Below, piece after piece: positions 26,348 through 37,013 of a DNA stretch of 64,000 bases; the stretch's first letter is position 1; each line of letters begins with the position of its first letter. The notes under the pieces were generated by a model, which saw nothing but the letters and a program-made list of their open reading frames with translations, did no database searches and was not told the origin of the DNA. The position numbers and the translations under genes were made by a program. This DNA comes from Gammaproteobacteria bacterium (GTDB lineage: Bacteria; Pseudomonadota; Gammaproteobacteria; Steroidobacterales; Steroidobacteraceae). The DNA lies in the NCBI GenBank assembly GCA_028870635.1, contig JAGWPE010000121.1:1-64000 (forward strand), given 5' to 3'.

Positions 26348-27316
26348 TCAATGTTTGCCCGATGCACGGGACCGCTTGCGCTTTGCGCCTCCCGGCGCAA
26401 GGGGCGGCGCGAGGGGCACGCTCGGCGCCCTGATGAAATCGATGAACGCGCGCAGCGGCGCGGGCACGAGACGCCGTCCGGAGTAGTACAAGAACGGGCC
26501 GGAGAAGCGCGGCCACCAGGGCTCGAGAATGGGCTCGAGCGCGCCGCTCTCGAAGTGCGGCCGCAGCCAGTCGTCGAAAAGGGAGATGATGCCGATTCCG
26601 GCTATGGCCGCCTCGACGGCGAGATCGGTCGCCGTGCCGCGGCTCACGAGCAGCGGCCCTGTGGGCTCGATGCGCACGACCTCGCCGTTGCGCTCGAATT
26701 CCCATGGCGGCAGCGAGCGGCCGCTGAACCGGCCCAGCAGGCACGCGTGCCCGAGGAGCTCTCGTGGATGCTGCGGCCTGCCGTGCCGATCGAGGTAGGC
26801 GGGAGCCGCGGCAACCGCGAAGCGCTGGGTGCGCGGGCCGATCGGTACGGCAATCATGTCCTGCTGCAATCGCTCGTCATAGCGGATACCCGCATCGAAC
26901 CCGGCGGCGAGCACATCGACGAAATTCTCCTCGGCAACCACCTCCAGGCGAATCTCCGGATAAGCGGTCAGGAAACGCGGCACGATCCCGGGTAGCACGA
27001 GCCGCGCCGCGCTGACCGGAACATTGAGCCTGAGGGTGCCTGCGGGTCTGTCGCGAAAGCCGTTCACCACATCGAGAGCCGACTCGACCTCGGCCAACGC
27101 CGAGCCTAGCCGCTCCAGCAGGCGCCTGCCCGCCTCCGTGGGCGCGACGCTGCGCGTCGTTCGGTAGAGCAGCCGGACCCCGAGCCCTGCTTCCAGCCGG
27201 CGTACCGCTTCACTGAGGCCGGACGCGCTCTTGCCGCTGACGCGTGCAGCATCCCGAAAGCCTCGGGAGCGTGCCACCGCCACGAATGCCCTCAAGTCGC
27301 CGAGATCGGTCGCCAT
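26348..27316 (-). CDS. LysR-family transcriptional regulator
   Basis: MATDLGDLRAFVAVARSRGFRDAARVSGKSASGLSEAVRRLEAGLGVRLLYRTTRSVAPTEAG. Confidence 0.85.
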   Translation of the reverse strand: MATDLGDLRAFVAVARSRGFRDAARVSGKSASGLSEAVRRLEAGLGVRLLYRTTRSVAPTEAGRRLLERLGSALAEVESALDVVNGFRDRPAGTLRLNVPVSAARLVLPGIVPRFLTAYPEIRLEVVAEENFVDVLAAGFDAGIRYDERLQQDMIAVPIGPRTQRFAVAAAPAYLDRHGRPQHPRELLGHACLLGRFSGRSLPPWEFERNGEVVRIEPTGPLLVSRGTATDLAVEAAIAGIGIISLFDDWLRPHFESGALEPILEPWWPRFSGPFLYYSGRRLVPAPLRAFIDFIRAPSVPLAPPLAPGGAKRKRSRASGKH

Positions 27317-27410
27317 TGTTCTGATTTTCGTACAGCCCATGCGGATTGTGCCCCATTATCGCGCAGGCGGACAGCGGCTACATTGGCCTCACCTGCAGAG
27401 GAGATCAGTC

Positions 27411-28292
27411 ATGCCCAGCATCGATGAGTCAGACACTTACAGGCTCGGCAATCGCACCGTCAACAGGCTCGGCTACGGAGCGATGCAGCTGGCCGGCCCC
27501 GGCGTGTTCGGTCCGCCCAGAGATCGTGACGCGGCGCTTGCCGTTCTGCGGGAGGCGGCGGCGAGCGGCGTGAATCACATGGACACCAGCGATTTCTACG
27601 GCCCGCATGTCACCAATCGTCTGATTCGCGAAGCGCTCCATCCCTATCGCGACGATCTCGTCATCGTGACAAAGGTCGGTGCCCGGCGCGGCGCCGACGC
27701 GTCGTGGCTACCCGCGATCTCCCCGCAGGAGCTGACCCAGGCCGTGCACGACAATCTGCGCAATCTCGGCGTGGATTTCCTCGAGGTGGTCAATTACCGC
27801 AACATGGGCCGCATCCACGGGCCGGCCGAAGGCTCCATCGAGGCACCGCTCAACGCACTGGCCGAGCTGCAGCACAGGGGACTCGTCCGTCATGTCGGAT
27901 TGAGCAACGTCACGCCGGCGCAGATCGAGGAAGGCCGGCGGATCTGTGAGATCGTCTGCGTGCAGAATCATTACAACCTGGCGCATCGTACGGACGATGC
28001 GCTGATCGGGGCGCTGGCGCGCGACGGCATCGCCTATGTGCCGTTCTTTCCTCTTGGAGGCTTCACCCCGCTGCAGTCGTCGATCCTGTCCGATGTGGCT
28101 CTGGGCCTCGGCGCCACGGCGATGCAGGTTGCACTCGCCTGGCTGCTTCGGCGGGCGCCCAACATCCTCCTGATCCCGGGCACCTCATCGATCGGCCATT
28201 TGCGGGAAAACCTCGCCGCATCCGCGCTGGATCTGCCGCAGGAGGCGATGATGGCGCTCGACGGCATTGCGGCGAGCGCAAGCGCCGCCTGA
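27411..28292 (+). CDS. Aldo/keto reductase
   Basis: MDTSDFYGPHVTNRLIREALHPYRDDLVIVTKVG; GLSNVTPAQIEEG; LLIPGTSSIGHLRENLAA. Confidence 0.85.
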   Translation: MPSIDESDTYRLGNRTVNRLGYGAMQLAGPGVFGPPRDRDAALAVLREAAASGVNHMDTSDFYGPHVTNRLIREALHPYRDDLVIVTKVGARRGADASWLPAISPQELTQAVHDNLRNLGVDFLEVVNYRNMGRIHGPAEGSIEAPLNALAELQHRGLVRHVGLSNVTPAQIEEGRRICEIVCVQNHYNLAHRTDDALIGALARDGIAYVPFFPLGGFTPLQSSILSDVALGLGATAMQVALAWLLRRAPNILLIPGTSSIGHLRENLAASALDLPQEAMMALDGIAASASAA

Positions 28293-28319
28293 TGCGAGGG
28301 AGCGGCGCGCCGCAACGCC

Positions 28320-29090
28320 TCAGCGGGCGAGGAAGCGGCATCCTCCCGCCTCGCATTGGAAGCGTCCGACGGGCCGCACCCTGGATCGCCACTCGGTGAC
28401 GCTGCGCAGAATCCTTGCCTTTCGAGCTCCTGAGATGCCGAGGACATAGCGGTTGTTGAGCGGATCCCAGGGACTGTGGAATCCATCCATCTCGGAAATC
28501 GCCTTCTGCGCGCTCCAACCCTGGACCAGCATGCGATATGCCGCCGCAATGACACCCGTGCGGTCGACTCCGGCACGGCAGCTGATGAGCACGGGTTTCG
28601 GCGCCTTCTGGATGATTGCCAGAACCTCCGCCACATGCTCATCGAGGTGCCGGTGCGTCAGTACCTGTACCGCGCTGAAGTCTCCTACGCGAAAGTAGAC
28701 GACCGAGCGCACCTGGGCGGGATCGAGGTGTACCGATTCGAACGAGCGCCGCACGTCGAGCTGCAGGCTGACGACCGTCGCGACGCCGTGCGCCACCAGC
28801 CAGTGGGCATCCGAGCGGGTCGGCGCCTCGGCCCGCCAGAGTACCCCCGGGGTGACCACGCAGAAGTTGCGCACCGGGGAGCCGAGATCGTCCGCGCAGG
28901 CGCCGGGAAGAGTACGGCGCGAAAGATAAACGCAGCCGGCAAGGAGCAGTGCCACGGCATAAAGAAGCAGACGCCCTGCCCTGCGCCCACGGCCGTTCGT
29001 GAGCACCGGATGCCGACTCCCCCTTTTCCGCAATCTCATCATGCAGCCCATGGTAGTGCACCGGCGCAGCGCGCGGACGGCGGGAGCCCG
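28320..29090 (-). CDS. Membrane-anchored tyrosine/dual-specificity phosphatase-like protein
   Basis: N-terminal hydrophobic segment; CRAGVDRTGVIAAAYRM = CX5R phosphatase loop; exact start uncertain. Confidence 0.7.
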   Translation of the reverse strand, partial: RAPAVRALRRCTTMGCMMRLRKRGSRHPVLTNGRGRRAGRLLLYAVALLLAGCVYLSRRTLPGACADDLGSPVRNFCVVTPGVLWRAEAPTRSDAHWLVAHGVATVVSLQLDVRRSFESVHLDPAQVRSVVYFRVGDFSAVQVLTHRHLDEHVAEVLAIIQKAPKPVLISCRAGVDRTGVIAAAYRMLVQGWSAQKAISEMDGFHSPWDPLNNRYVLGISGARKARILRSVTEWRSRVRPVGRFQCEAGGCRFLAR

Positions 29091-29233
29091 CAGGGATTGT
29101 GCCGAAAGAAACACACCTTCAGCGCAGCCTTCACGGCCTCGCTCGACGCCTTGGCGGACTTCCGTGCTTCGGCTATACAATCCGGGAGCCGGTCCCGGGC
29201 GCATTCGCGATCATCAGCTCGAGGAGTCATCGC

Positions 29234-29716
29234 ATGGCCGTGCCGATCGAACTGACTGTCAACGGCAAAACCGTCGCAGCGGAGGTCGAAGCCGACACCT
29301 TGCTGTCGAGCTTTCTGCGCGAGCATCTGCGCCTGACCGGCACGCACATCGGCTGCGACACCTCGAGCTGCGGTGCGTGCACGGTCCACGTGGGCGGGCG
29401 CGCCGTGAAGAGTTGCAATGTCCTCGTCGCGCAACTGCACGGCAGCGAGGTCACCACCATCGAAGGCATCACCCCGCGCGATGGCTCTCTGCATCCCATG
29501 CAGGCCGCCTTCAAGGCCTGTCACGGCCTGCAGTGCGGCTTTTGCACGGCCGGCATGGTCATGAGCGCGATAGACCTCCTCAGGCACCACCCGCATACGA
29601 CGGATGAGGAGATCCGCGCGGGGCTCGAGGGCAACCTGTGCCGCTGCACGGGTTATCAGAACATCGTCAAGGCGGTCGCCATGGCCGCGAAGGCGATGGG
29701 GAGGCAGAGGCCATGA
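29234..29716 (+). CDS. Molybdenum hydroxylase [2Fe-2S] small subunit (CoxS-like)
   Basis: [16 protein letters not shown] and [12 protein letters not shown]...[17 protein letters not shown]. Confidence 0.9.
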   Translation: MAVPIELTVNGKTVAAEVEADTLLSSFLREHLRLTGTHIGCDTSSCGACTVHVGGRAVKSCNVLVAQLHGSEVTTIEGITPRDGSLHPMQAAFKACHGLQCGFCTAGMVMSAIDLLRHHPHTTDEEIRAGLEGNLCRCTGYQNIVKAVAMAAKAMGRQRP

Positions 29717-32076
29717 ACGCCGCGCGCGCACCACTCATCGGCCGATCCGTCGAGCGCAAGGAGGACCATCGCTTCCTCACCGGTGTCGGACAGTACACGG
29801 ACGACATCGTCCTCCCCGGACAGAGCTACGGGTTCTTCCTCCGTAGTCCGCACGCACACGCGCGGATTCGCTCGATCGATGCCGGGGCGGCGCGCGGGGC
29901 ACCGGGAGTTCTCGCCATATTCACCGGCGAGGACCTCGCCGGCATCGGCGGCCTTCCCTGCGGCTGGCTGATCAAGTCCGTCGACGGCACTCCGATGAAG
30001 GAGCCGAAGCACCCCGTGCTCGCCGAAGGCAAGGTACGCCACGTCGGCGAGCAGGTGGCTCTCGTGGTGGCGGAATCCGCCGCGCAGGCCAAGGCGGCCG
30101 CGGCTCTGATCGAGGTCGATTACGAGATCCTGCCGGCCGTCGTCGAAACGGCCGCCGCCGCCGCCAGCGGCACCGCCGTCCACGATCTTGCTGCCGACAA
30201 CGTCTGCTATACATGGTCGATAGGTGACGAGGGTGCGGTGACGGCGGCTTTCGCCAGGGCGGCGCATGTCACCACTCTGAGGCTCGTCAACAACAGGTTG
30301 ATTCCCAATGCGCTCGAGCCGCGGGCCGCCAATGCCGCGCACTCGCCGGGCGATGATTCATATACTCTCTACGTCACGAGCCAGAACCCGCACGTCGAGC
30401 GGCTCCTGATGACGGCATTCGTCCTCGGGATTCCGGAACACAAGATGCGGGTCGTCGCGCCCGACGTGGGCGGCGGCTTCGGGTCGAAGATCTATCTGTA
30501 CGCCGAGGAGACCGCCCTCGTCTGGGCCAGCAAGCGCGTCGGCCGCCCGATCAAGTGGACGGCCGAGCGCAGCGAGTCCTTCCTCACCGACGCCCACGGA
30601 CGCGATCACGTCTCGACCGCGGAGCTGGCCCTCGACGCGCAAGGGCACTTTCTCGCCCTGCGGGTGCATACGACCGCCAACATGGGGGCGTACCTTTCCA
30701 CCTTCGCATCGTGCATTCCGACGATCCTCTACGCCACCCTTCTCGCCGGCCAATACGCGACCCCGCACATCTACTGCACGGTGCAGGCCGTCTTCACCAA
30801 CACGACGCCGGTCGACGCCTACCGCGGCGCCGGCCGTCCGGAGGCCACCTACCTCCTGGAGCGCATCGTGGAGCGAGCGGCACGTGAGCTGCGCATCGAT
30901 CCGGTGGAGCTGCGCCGGCGCAACTTCATCCGCAAATTCCCGCATGCCACGCCGGTCGGACTCACCTACGACACCGGCGACTACGATGCGACCCTGAGCC
31001 GGGTCATCGATCTGGCGGACGTCGCCGGTTACGCCGCGCGCAAGCAGGCCAGCGCCGCCAAGGGGCTCCTCAGAGGGCTCGGCTACTCCTGCTATATCGA
31101 GGCGTGCGGCCTCGCTCCGTCGAATATCGCCGGCGCCCTCGGCGCACGCGCGGGACTGTTCGAGGCCGCGGAGGTGCGCGTCCATCCCACGGGGAAGGTG
31201 ACGGTGTTCACCGGCTCGCACAGTCACGGCCAGGGCCATGAGACGACTTTCGCCCAGGTCGTGGCGGACAGACTCGGCCTTTCGCTCGAGGATGTGGACA
31301 TCCAGCACGGGGACACGGGCAAGGTGCTGTTCGGCATGGGCACCTACGGCTCGCGCTCCCTGGCGGTCGGGGGGTCCGCCATCGTCAAGGCGCTCGACAA
31401 GATCATTTCCAAGGGGAAGAAGATCGCAGCTCACCTCCTCGAAGCCAGCGACGCCGATGTCGAGTTCGAGCACGGTGAGTTCCGGATCGCGGGGACCGAC
31501 CGCAAGAAGGCCTTCGCGGAGATCGCCCTCGCGGCTTACGTACCGCACAACTATCCTCTCGGCACCCTGGAGCCGGGACTCAACGAGAACGCCTTTTACG
31601 ATCCGACCAACTTCACCTACCCGGCAGGCTCTTACGTATGCGAAGTGGAGGTCGACCCCCTGACCGGGAAGGTGCGGGTGGACCGCTTCAGCGCCAGTGA
31701 CGACTTCGGCAACGTCATCAATCCGATGATCGTCGAAGGTCAGGTGCAGGGCGGCATTGCCCAGGGCATCGGGCAGGCGTTGCTCGAAGGCTGCCGGTAC
31801 AACGAGGACGGACAGCTTCTGACGGGCAGCTTCACCGATTACGCCTTGCCGCGCGCCGATGACATGCCCGCGCTCGCCATCGAGCTCGCTCCGGGAACGC
31901 CCTGCACGCACAATCCCCTCGGAGCCAAAGGCTGCGGGGAAGCGGGTGCGATCGGCACGCCGCCCGCGGTGATCAATGCCGTGCTCGATGCGCTGGCGCC
32001 GCTCGGCGTCACCGACATCGACATGCCCGCCACCCCTCACCGGGTATGGGAAGCGATACGGAGGCACGCACGATGA
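29713..32076 (+). CDS. Molybdenum hydroxylase large subunit (CoxL-like, form II type motif)
   Basis: [66 protein letters not shown]; start overlaps coxS-like stop. Confidence 0.9.
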   Translation: MNAARAPLIGRSVERKEDHRFLTGVGQYTDDIVLPGQSYGFFLRSPHAHARIRSIDAGAARGAPGVLAIFTGEDLAGIGGLPCGWLIKSVDGTPMKEPKHPVLAEGKVRHVGEQVALVVAESAAQAKAAAALIEVDYEILPAVVETAAAAASGTAVHDLAADNVCYTWSIGDEGAVTAAFARAAHVTTLRLVNNRLIPNALEPRAANAAHSPGDDSYTLYVTSQNPHVERLLMTAFVLGIPEHKMRVVAPDVGGGFGSKIYLYAEETALVWASKRVGRPIKWTAERSESFLTDAHGRDHVSTAELALDAQGHFLALRVHTTANMGAYLSTFASCIPTILYATLLAGQYATPHIYCTVQAVFTNTTPVDAYRGAGRPEATYLLERIVERAARELRIDPVELRRRNFIRKFPHATPVGLTYDTGDYDATLSRVIDLADVAGYAARKQASAAKGLLRGLGYSCYIEACGLAPSNIAGALGARAGLFEAAEVRVHPTGKVTVFTGSHSHGQGHETTFAQVVADRLGLSLEDVDIQHGDTGKVLFGMGTYGSRSLAVGGSAIVKALDKIISKGKKIAAHLLEASDADVEFEHGEFRIAGTDRKKAFAEIALAAYVPHNYPLGTLEPGLNENAFYDPTNFTYPAGSYVCEVEVDPLTGKVRVDRFSASDDFGNVINPMIVEGQVQGGIAQGIGQALLEGCRYNEDGQLLTGSFTDYALPRADDMPALAIELAPGTPCTHNPLGAKGCGEAGAIGTPPAVINAVLDALAPLGVTDIDMPATPHRVWEAIRRHAR

Positions 32077-32858
32077 GCGCCATGGCCTATCACCGCCCCT
32101 CCTCCCTGGCCGAGGCGGCAAAGCTCGCCGCCGGCGACCCCGATGCCAGAATCCTCGCCGGGGGTCAGTCGATCCTGCCGTCCATGAAGCTCGGGCTTCT
32201 CGCGCCGAGCGCGTTCATCGATCTCGCGGCCCTCGGCGAGCTGCGCGGCATCCGCGCGGACCGCAAGTCCGTCACCGTGGGCGCGATGACGACCCATGCC
32301 GCGGTCGCCGCATCGCCGGAGGTCATGGCGGCGATCCCCTCGCTGGCAAAGCTTGCCGCGGGCATCGGCGATCCCCAGGTCCGCAACCGCGGGACGATCG
32401 GCGGCTCGTTGGCGAACAGCGATCCCGCCGCCGATTATCCGGCCGCCGTGCTCGCGCTCAATGCCACCATTCGCACCAACCGGCGGGCTCTGCCCGCGGA
32501 TGGCTTCTTCAAGGGTCTGTTCGAGACGGCGCTCGCTCCGGGGGAGATCATCACGGCGGTGGAGTTCCCGGTGCCCAACACCGCCTCCTACGTGAAGTTT
32601 CCTCAACCGGCGTCCCGCTTCGCCCTGGTCGGCGTGTTCGTTGCCCAGACGTCCACGGGCGTGCGTGTCGCCGTCACCGGAGCCGGCCCGTGTGCCTTCA
32701 GGGTCAAAGTCCTGGAAGATGCCCTCGCCCGGCGGTATGCCCCGCAAGCCTGCGAGGGGATCTCGCTTCCGTCCGGCGATCTCAACACCGACATCCACGC
32801 GAGCGCGGAGTACCGGGCCCATCTGATTCCCGTGCTCGCGCAGCGCGCTCTCGCCTAG
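32073..32858 (+). CDS. Molybdenum hydroxylase FAD-binding medium subunit (CoxM-like)
   Basis: [39 protein letters not shown]. Confidence 0.9.
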   Translation: MSAMAYHRPSSLAEAAKLAAGDPDARILAGGQSILPSMKLGLLAPSAFIDLAALGELRGIRADRKSVTVGAMTTHAAVAASPEVMAAIPSLAKLAAGIGDPQVRNRGTIGGSLANSDPAADYPAAVLALNATIRTNRRALPADGFFKGLFETALAPGEIITAVEFPVPNTASYVKFPQPASRFALVGVFVAQTSTGVRVAVTGAGPCAFRVKVLEDALARRYAPQACEGISLPSGDLNTDIHASAEYRAHLIPVLAQRALA

Positions 32859-32886
32859 CCGGGGCCGGGCACGCCCGCGAGCTCAT

Positions 32887-33810
32887 GTGACATCCGCTCC
32901 AGGCCGGCCGCATTCGATCGATGAGACGCGCGAGCGGCTGCTGGCGCAGGACTACGTGGCCGACCGCCGGCTCGCGACCGCGGTCTTCCTCGCACTCAGT
33001 CTGGAGCGCCCGCTGTTCCTCGAGGGAGAGCCCGGCACCGGCAAGACCGAAGTCGCCAAGGCACTCTCGCGCGCCTTGTCCGCCGAGCTGATCCGCCTGC
33101 AATGCCATGAGGGCCTCGACGTCAACCTCGCGGCCTACGAGTGGAACTACGCCCGGCAGATTCTCGAGATCCGCCTCGGCGAGGCGGCGCACGAGTCGCG
33201 CGAGCAGATCGCGGCAGGCCTGTTCTCGGAGCGTTTCCTCATCGCGCGGCCCCTCCTGCGGGCGCTGCTGCCGCAGCCGGTGCGGCCGGTGCTGTTGATC
33301 GATGAGCTGGATCGTGCGGATGAGCCCTTCGAGGCCTATCTGCTGGAGGTGCTGGCGGAGTTCCAGATCACCATTCCGGAGCTGACCACCATCCGGGCGC
33401 AGTTCGCCCCGATCGTCATCATCACTTCGAACCGGACACGGGAAATCCACGACGCCGTCAAGCGGCGCTGCATCTATCACTGGGTCGACTACCCCGATGC
33501 CGCCCGCGAGCTCGAGATCATCCGCCGCCGTGTGCCGCACGCGCAGGAGTCCTTGGCGCGGCAGATCGTGGCATTCGTCCGCGAGCTGCGCGGTCTCGAT
33601 CTCTACAAGCTGCCGGGACTCTCGGAAACGATCGAGTGGGGGCGCGCGCTGCTTGCGCTCGATCGCACGGCCCTCGACCCGCAGACGATCGACGACACGC
33701 TCGGAGTGCTCCTGAAATATCAGGACGATCTCGCCCGGGTGAGAGGATCCGAGGCCGCGAGGCTCCTCGACAGCATCGGGCACGCAACGGCTGCCGCCGA
33801 GCGGGACTGA
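32887..33810 (+). CDS. MoxR-type AAA ATPase (CoxD-like)
   Basis: GEPGTGKTEVAKAL Walker A; VLLIDELDRADEPFEAYLLEVLAEFQITIPE. Confidence 0.85.
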   Translation: MTSAPGRPHSIDETRERLLAQDYVADRRLATAVFLALSLERPLFLEGEPGTGKTEVAKALSRALSAELIRLQCHEGLDVNLAAYEWNYARQILEIRLGEAAHESREQIAAGLFSERFLIARPLLRALLPQPVRPVLLIDELDRADEPFEAYLLEVLAEFQITIPELTTIRAQFAPIVIITSNRTREIHDAVKRRCIYHWVDYPDAARELEIIRRRVPHAQESLARQIVAFVRELRGLDLYKLPGLSETIEWGRALLALDRTALDPQTIDDTLGVLLKYQDDLARVRGSEAARLLDSIGHATAAAERD

Positions 33811-33811
33811 C

Positions 33812-35035
33812 GTGCTCGCGGAGCCGACATCCCAGGTCCCTGGAGCAGGCCAACTCGCCGGGAACGTCGTGCACTTCGCCCGGGTGTTGCGCAAGGCAGG
33901 CCTGCCGGTCGGCACCGATCGGGCTCTGCTCGCACTGCAGGCGCTCGAGCTCTCGGGGGTCGGCGGCCGGGGCGAGCTGCATGACGTGCTCGAGGCCTGC
34001 CTCACCAGCCGAGTCGAGCACCGCCCGCTCTTCGATCAGGCCTTCCATGTCTTTTGGCGCAATCCGCACCTTCTCGAGGAGATCATGCGGATGAGCCCGC
34101 CGGCGGGCCGCCCGGCCCAAGAGCCGCGCCGCTCGATGGCGAGTCAACGCCTGCTCGACGCCCTGCTCGACTCCCGCCGCGCGGGGCCACACCGCCTCGA
34201 GCCACTCGGCGGCCCGCAACCGAGCCCGCAGCCGAGCTGGTCGGACCGCGAGCGGCTGCGCGCCATGGACTTCGAGTCGATGAATTCCGAGGAATCCCGC
34301 GCCGCACAGCGTGTAATCGCCGCTTTCGTGCCGCACCTCGCGCGGCTACGCACGCGGCGGCACGCACCATCCAATGCGGGGGCGCGCCTGAACCTTCGCC
34401 AGCTGCTTCGGGACTGCGGCCGGCGCGGCGGCGAAATCGGTGAGATTCCGCGCCGGAGGCGCCGGACGAAGCTCGAGTCACTGTGTGTCATCGTCGACAT
34501 CTCCGGATCGATGTCGCGCTACTCGCGCATGTTCCTGCACTTCATGCATGCCCTCATGAGCGGAGCGCGCTCGGGGGAGCTTCGCATGAGCGCTTTTGTG
34601 TTCGGAACGAGACTGACGCACATCACACGGCTCCTCAGGGGTTGCGACCCGGATGAGGCCCTGAGCCGCGTCGCGCGAGCCGTGGAGGACTGGTCGGGCG
34701 GCACGCGGATCACGCTCTGCCTGAAGGAATTCAACCATCGCTGGGCGCGGCGAATGCCGCTGGCAGCCTCTACCGTGCTTCTGGTGACCGACGGACTGGA
34801 GCTTGCGGAGATCGACACTTTGAGCGAGCAGGCACAACGGCTCTCGCGCTCGTGCCGGCGCCTGCTCTGGTTGAATCCCCTCTTGCGGTATGAGGCGTTC
34901 GCGCCGAAAGCGCGAGGCGTCCGTGCGTTGCTTCCGCACGTGGACGAGATGCTGCCGGTACACAACATCGAATCGCTGGAGCGCCTGGCATTGACGCTCC
35001 AGCAAACCTCTCGGGAGTGCGCGACATGGAAATGA
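33812..35035 (+). CDS. VWA-domain protein (CoxE-like)
   Basis: VIVDISGSMSRYSRMFLHFMHAL (MIDAS DxSxS); cluster position. Confidence 0.85.
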   Translation: MLAEPTSQVPGAGQLAGNVVHFARVLRKAGLPVGTDRALLALQALELSGVGGRGELHDVLEACLTSRVEHRPLFDQAFHVFWRNPHLLEEIMRMSPPAGRPAQEPRRSMASQRLLDALLDSRRAGPHRLEPLGGPQPSPQPSWSDRERLRAMDFESMNSEESRAAQRVIAAFVPHLARLRTRRHAPSNAGARLNLRQLLRDCGRRGGEIGEIPRRRRRTKLESLCVIVDISGSMSRYSRMFLHFMHALMSGARSGELRMSAFVFGTRLTHITRLLRGCDPDEALSRVARAVEDWSGGTRITLCLKEFNHRWARRMPLAASTVLLVTDGLELAEIDTLSEQAQRLSRSCRRLLWLNPLLRYEAFAPKARGVRALLPHVDEMLPVHNIESLERLALTLQQTSRECATWK

Positions 35036-35577
35036 AAGGTGAGCGAATTCTGCCGGCCGACCGCGCGACGGTCTGGTCGCTCCTGAACGATCCGCAGATC
35101 CTGCGCCAATGCGTCCCCGGCTGTGAGAGCCTGGTGGCCACGGCAGAGCACTCCTATGACGCGGTCATGACCGCCGCCATCGGTCCGGTGAAAGCCCGCT
35201 TCAAAGGCAAGCTCTCCCTCGCCGACATCGAGGCGCCGGCGCGCTACCGGCTGCTGTTCGAGGGCCAGAGCAGCCAGGCTGGATTCGCCCGCGGGGAAGC
35301 GCGCATCGAGCTGCAGGAGCTTGCGCCGGAGCAGACCCGCCTCGTCTACTCGGCGACGTCGCAGGTGGGCGGCAAGCTCGCGCAGATCGGCGGCCGGCTG
35401 ATCGATGCGGCGGCGGCCGCGACGGCCGACAAATTCTTCGAGGCATTTGCCGGACAGCTGCCCGCTCGAGTCAGTGCCGTCCCGGAGGCGGCGCCGCCCC
35501 CTGCCAAGGCTCCTAGCTCCGGAGTGTGGCGCTGGCTTCTGGCTTTCTTGCGACACCTCTTCGCACGAAAGGCCTGA
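35026..35577 (+). CDS. CoxG/SRPBCC-family protein
   Basis: MEMKGERILPADRATVWSLLNDPQILRQCVPGCESL with C-terminal hydrophobic anchor. Confidence 0.85.
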   Translation: MEMKGERILPADRATVWSLLNDPQILRQCVPGCESLVATAEHSYDAVMTAAIGPVKARFKGKLSLADIEAPARYRLLFEGQSSQAGFARGEARIELQELAPEQTRLVYSATSQVGGKLAQIGGRLIDAAAAATADKFFEAFAGQLPARVSAVPEAAPPPAKAPSSGVWRWLLAFLRHLFARKA

Positions 35578-35613
35578 GCCTCGAGCCCAACGGGCTCGCT
35601 GAGCCGGCAGTGC

Positions 35614-35643
35614 TTGACCAATTAGTTGCGCGAATGGTTAAAT
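35614..35643 (+). promoter_or_regulatory. Putative promoter/operator of the VOC-ArsR-SRPBCC operon
   Basis: TTGACC-18-TTAAAT; imperfect inverted repeat ACCAATT...AATGGTT (35617-35639). Confidence 0.45.
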
Positions 35644-35678
35644 ATTTCGTACTCGGAGAAGCTCTCCAGGAGCCTGCC

Positions 35679-36143
35679 ATGACCAGCCCCGCATCTCCCC
35701 GGCCCTCCTTCATTCCATCCCTCGCCTACAAGGACAATCGTGCCGCGCTCGAGTGGCTGCAGAAGGCCTTCGGTTTCGAGCCGAGCGAGGTCCTCACCGA
35801 CGCGCAGGGCAATATCGTCCATGCCGAGATGACACATGGCGACGGCGTCGTCATGATCGGCAGCGAGTGGGCGGACTGGACCCGAAGCCCCGCCTCGCTG
35901 GGCGGCAAGAACACGCAGCGCGTCCACGTACGCATCGAGCGTGGACTCGACGAGCATTGCGCCCGCGCGCGCCACGCCGGCGCAAGGATCGTGATGGAGC
36001 CGGCCGACCAGTTCTACGGTGACCGCACCTACATCGCCACGGACCCGGAGGGCCATTACTGGACGTTCTCGCAACCCCTCCGGGACGTTTCCAGGCAAGA
36101 AATGGAGAAGGCCACCGGCTTCAGGTTCGAGCGGCTGAGTTGA
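35679..36143 (+). CDS. VOC/glyoxalase family protein
   Basis: SLAYKDNRAALEWLQKAFGFEPSEVL; DRTYIATDPEGHYWTFSQP. Confidence 0.8.
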   Translation: MTSPASPRPSFIPSLAYKDNRAALEWLQKAFGFEPSEVLTDAQGNIVHAEMTHGDGVVMIGSEWADWTRSPASLGGKNTQRVHVRIERGLDEHCARARHAGARIVMEPADQFYGDRTYIATDPEGHYWTFSQPLRDVSRQEMEKATGFRFERLS

Positions 36144-36472
36144 GCGCACCTGCCCTAGACCGGACGCTCGCGGCCCTCGCCGACCCGCATCGCAGGCGGG
36201 TCGTCGAGCTCCTGCGTGAGCGGCCGCACAGGGCCGGAGAGCTGGCCGAGGCGGCGCGCATTTCCTTTCCGGCGATGAGCCGGCATCTGAAGACACTGCG
36301 CAGGAGCGGCCTCGTCGAAGAAGCCCGTGATGAATTCGACTCGCGGGTCCGCATCTACCGGCTGCGGCCGCAGGCCATGGGGGAGCTCAGGACGTGGCTG
36401 GCGGAAACGGATGCCCTGTGGGCCCGGCAGCTCCGCGCGCTCGAGGCGCACCTGCAGAAGACCAGGAAATGA
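36140..36472 (+). CDS. ArsR-family wHTH regulator
   Basis: LAALADPHRRRVVELLRERPHRAGELAEAARISFPAMSRHLKTLRRSGLVEEARD. Confidence 0.85.
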   Translation: MSAPALDRTLAALADPHRRRVVELLRERPHRAGELAEAARISFPAMSRHLKTLRRSGLVEEARDEFDSRVRIYRLRPQAMGELRTWLAETDALWARQLRALEAHLQKTRK

Positions 36473-36939
36473 CATCACGGGTGTTCGTTGCGCTGCGCGT
36501 GCCCGCCGATCCGGCGCGGGCTTTCGCGGCATTCACCGCCGAGATCGCCTCCTGGTGGCAACCGAATCAACTCTTTCGGATCACTCCGGGCGGCGACGGC
36601 GAGCTGGCGTTCGAGCCTGGAGTTGGCGGCCGACTCCTCACGCGCCTTGCGAACGGCGACACCTTCGAGATCGGCCGCATCTCGGTGTGGGAGCCGGGCA
36701 AGCGCCTCGTCTTCGGCTGGCGTCAGGCGAGCTTCTCACCCGGGCAAGCCACGGAAGTCGAGGTTCTCTTCGAGCCCGTCGGCGAGGAGACGCGTGTGTC
36801 GATCGAGCACCGGGCGTGGGACACGATTCCCCAGGACCACGTTGCCCGACACGGCTTCCCCGAGACCGTCACGCTGCAGCGGGTCGCCGACTGGTGGCGC
36901 GCCTCGCTCGGGGCGCTGAGAGCGCGGCTTTCCGGCTGA
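36469..36939 (+). CDS. SRPBCC/AHSA1 domain protein
   Basis: VFVALRVPADPARAFAAFTAEIASWW...; overlaps ArsR stop. Confidence 0.8.
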   Translation: MTSRVFVALRVPADPARAFAAFTAEIASWWQPNQLFRITPGGDGELAFEPGVGGRLLTRLANGDTFEIGRISVWEPGKRLVFGWRQASFSPGQATEVEVLFEPVGEETRVSIEHRAWDTIPQDHVARHGFPETVTLQRVADWWRASLGALRARLSG

Positions 36940-37013
36940 CAGTTGGACAGCCGTTGCGCAAGGCTTCGGAATATCCTCCTCGATGAGCCGCCACGGCGGC
37001 GGGAGAGTTTACG

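Noticed and set aside
29713-32076. Aerobic (form I) CO dehydrogenase large subunit
   Set aside because: Active-site loop is AYRGAGR, not AYXCSFR, so CO oxidation cannot be assumed
30358-32121. 587-aa minus-strand ORF
   Set aside because: Shadow frame of the CoxL-like gene
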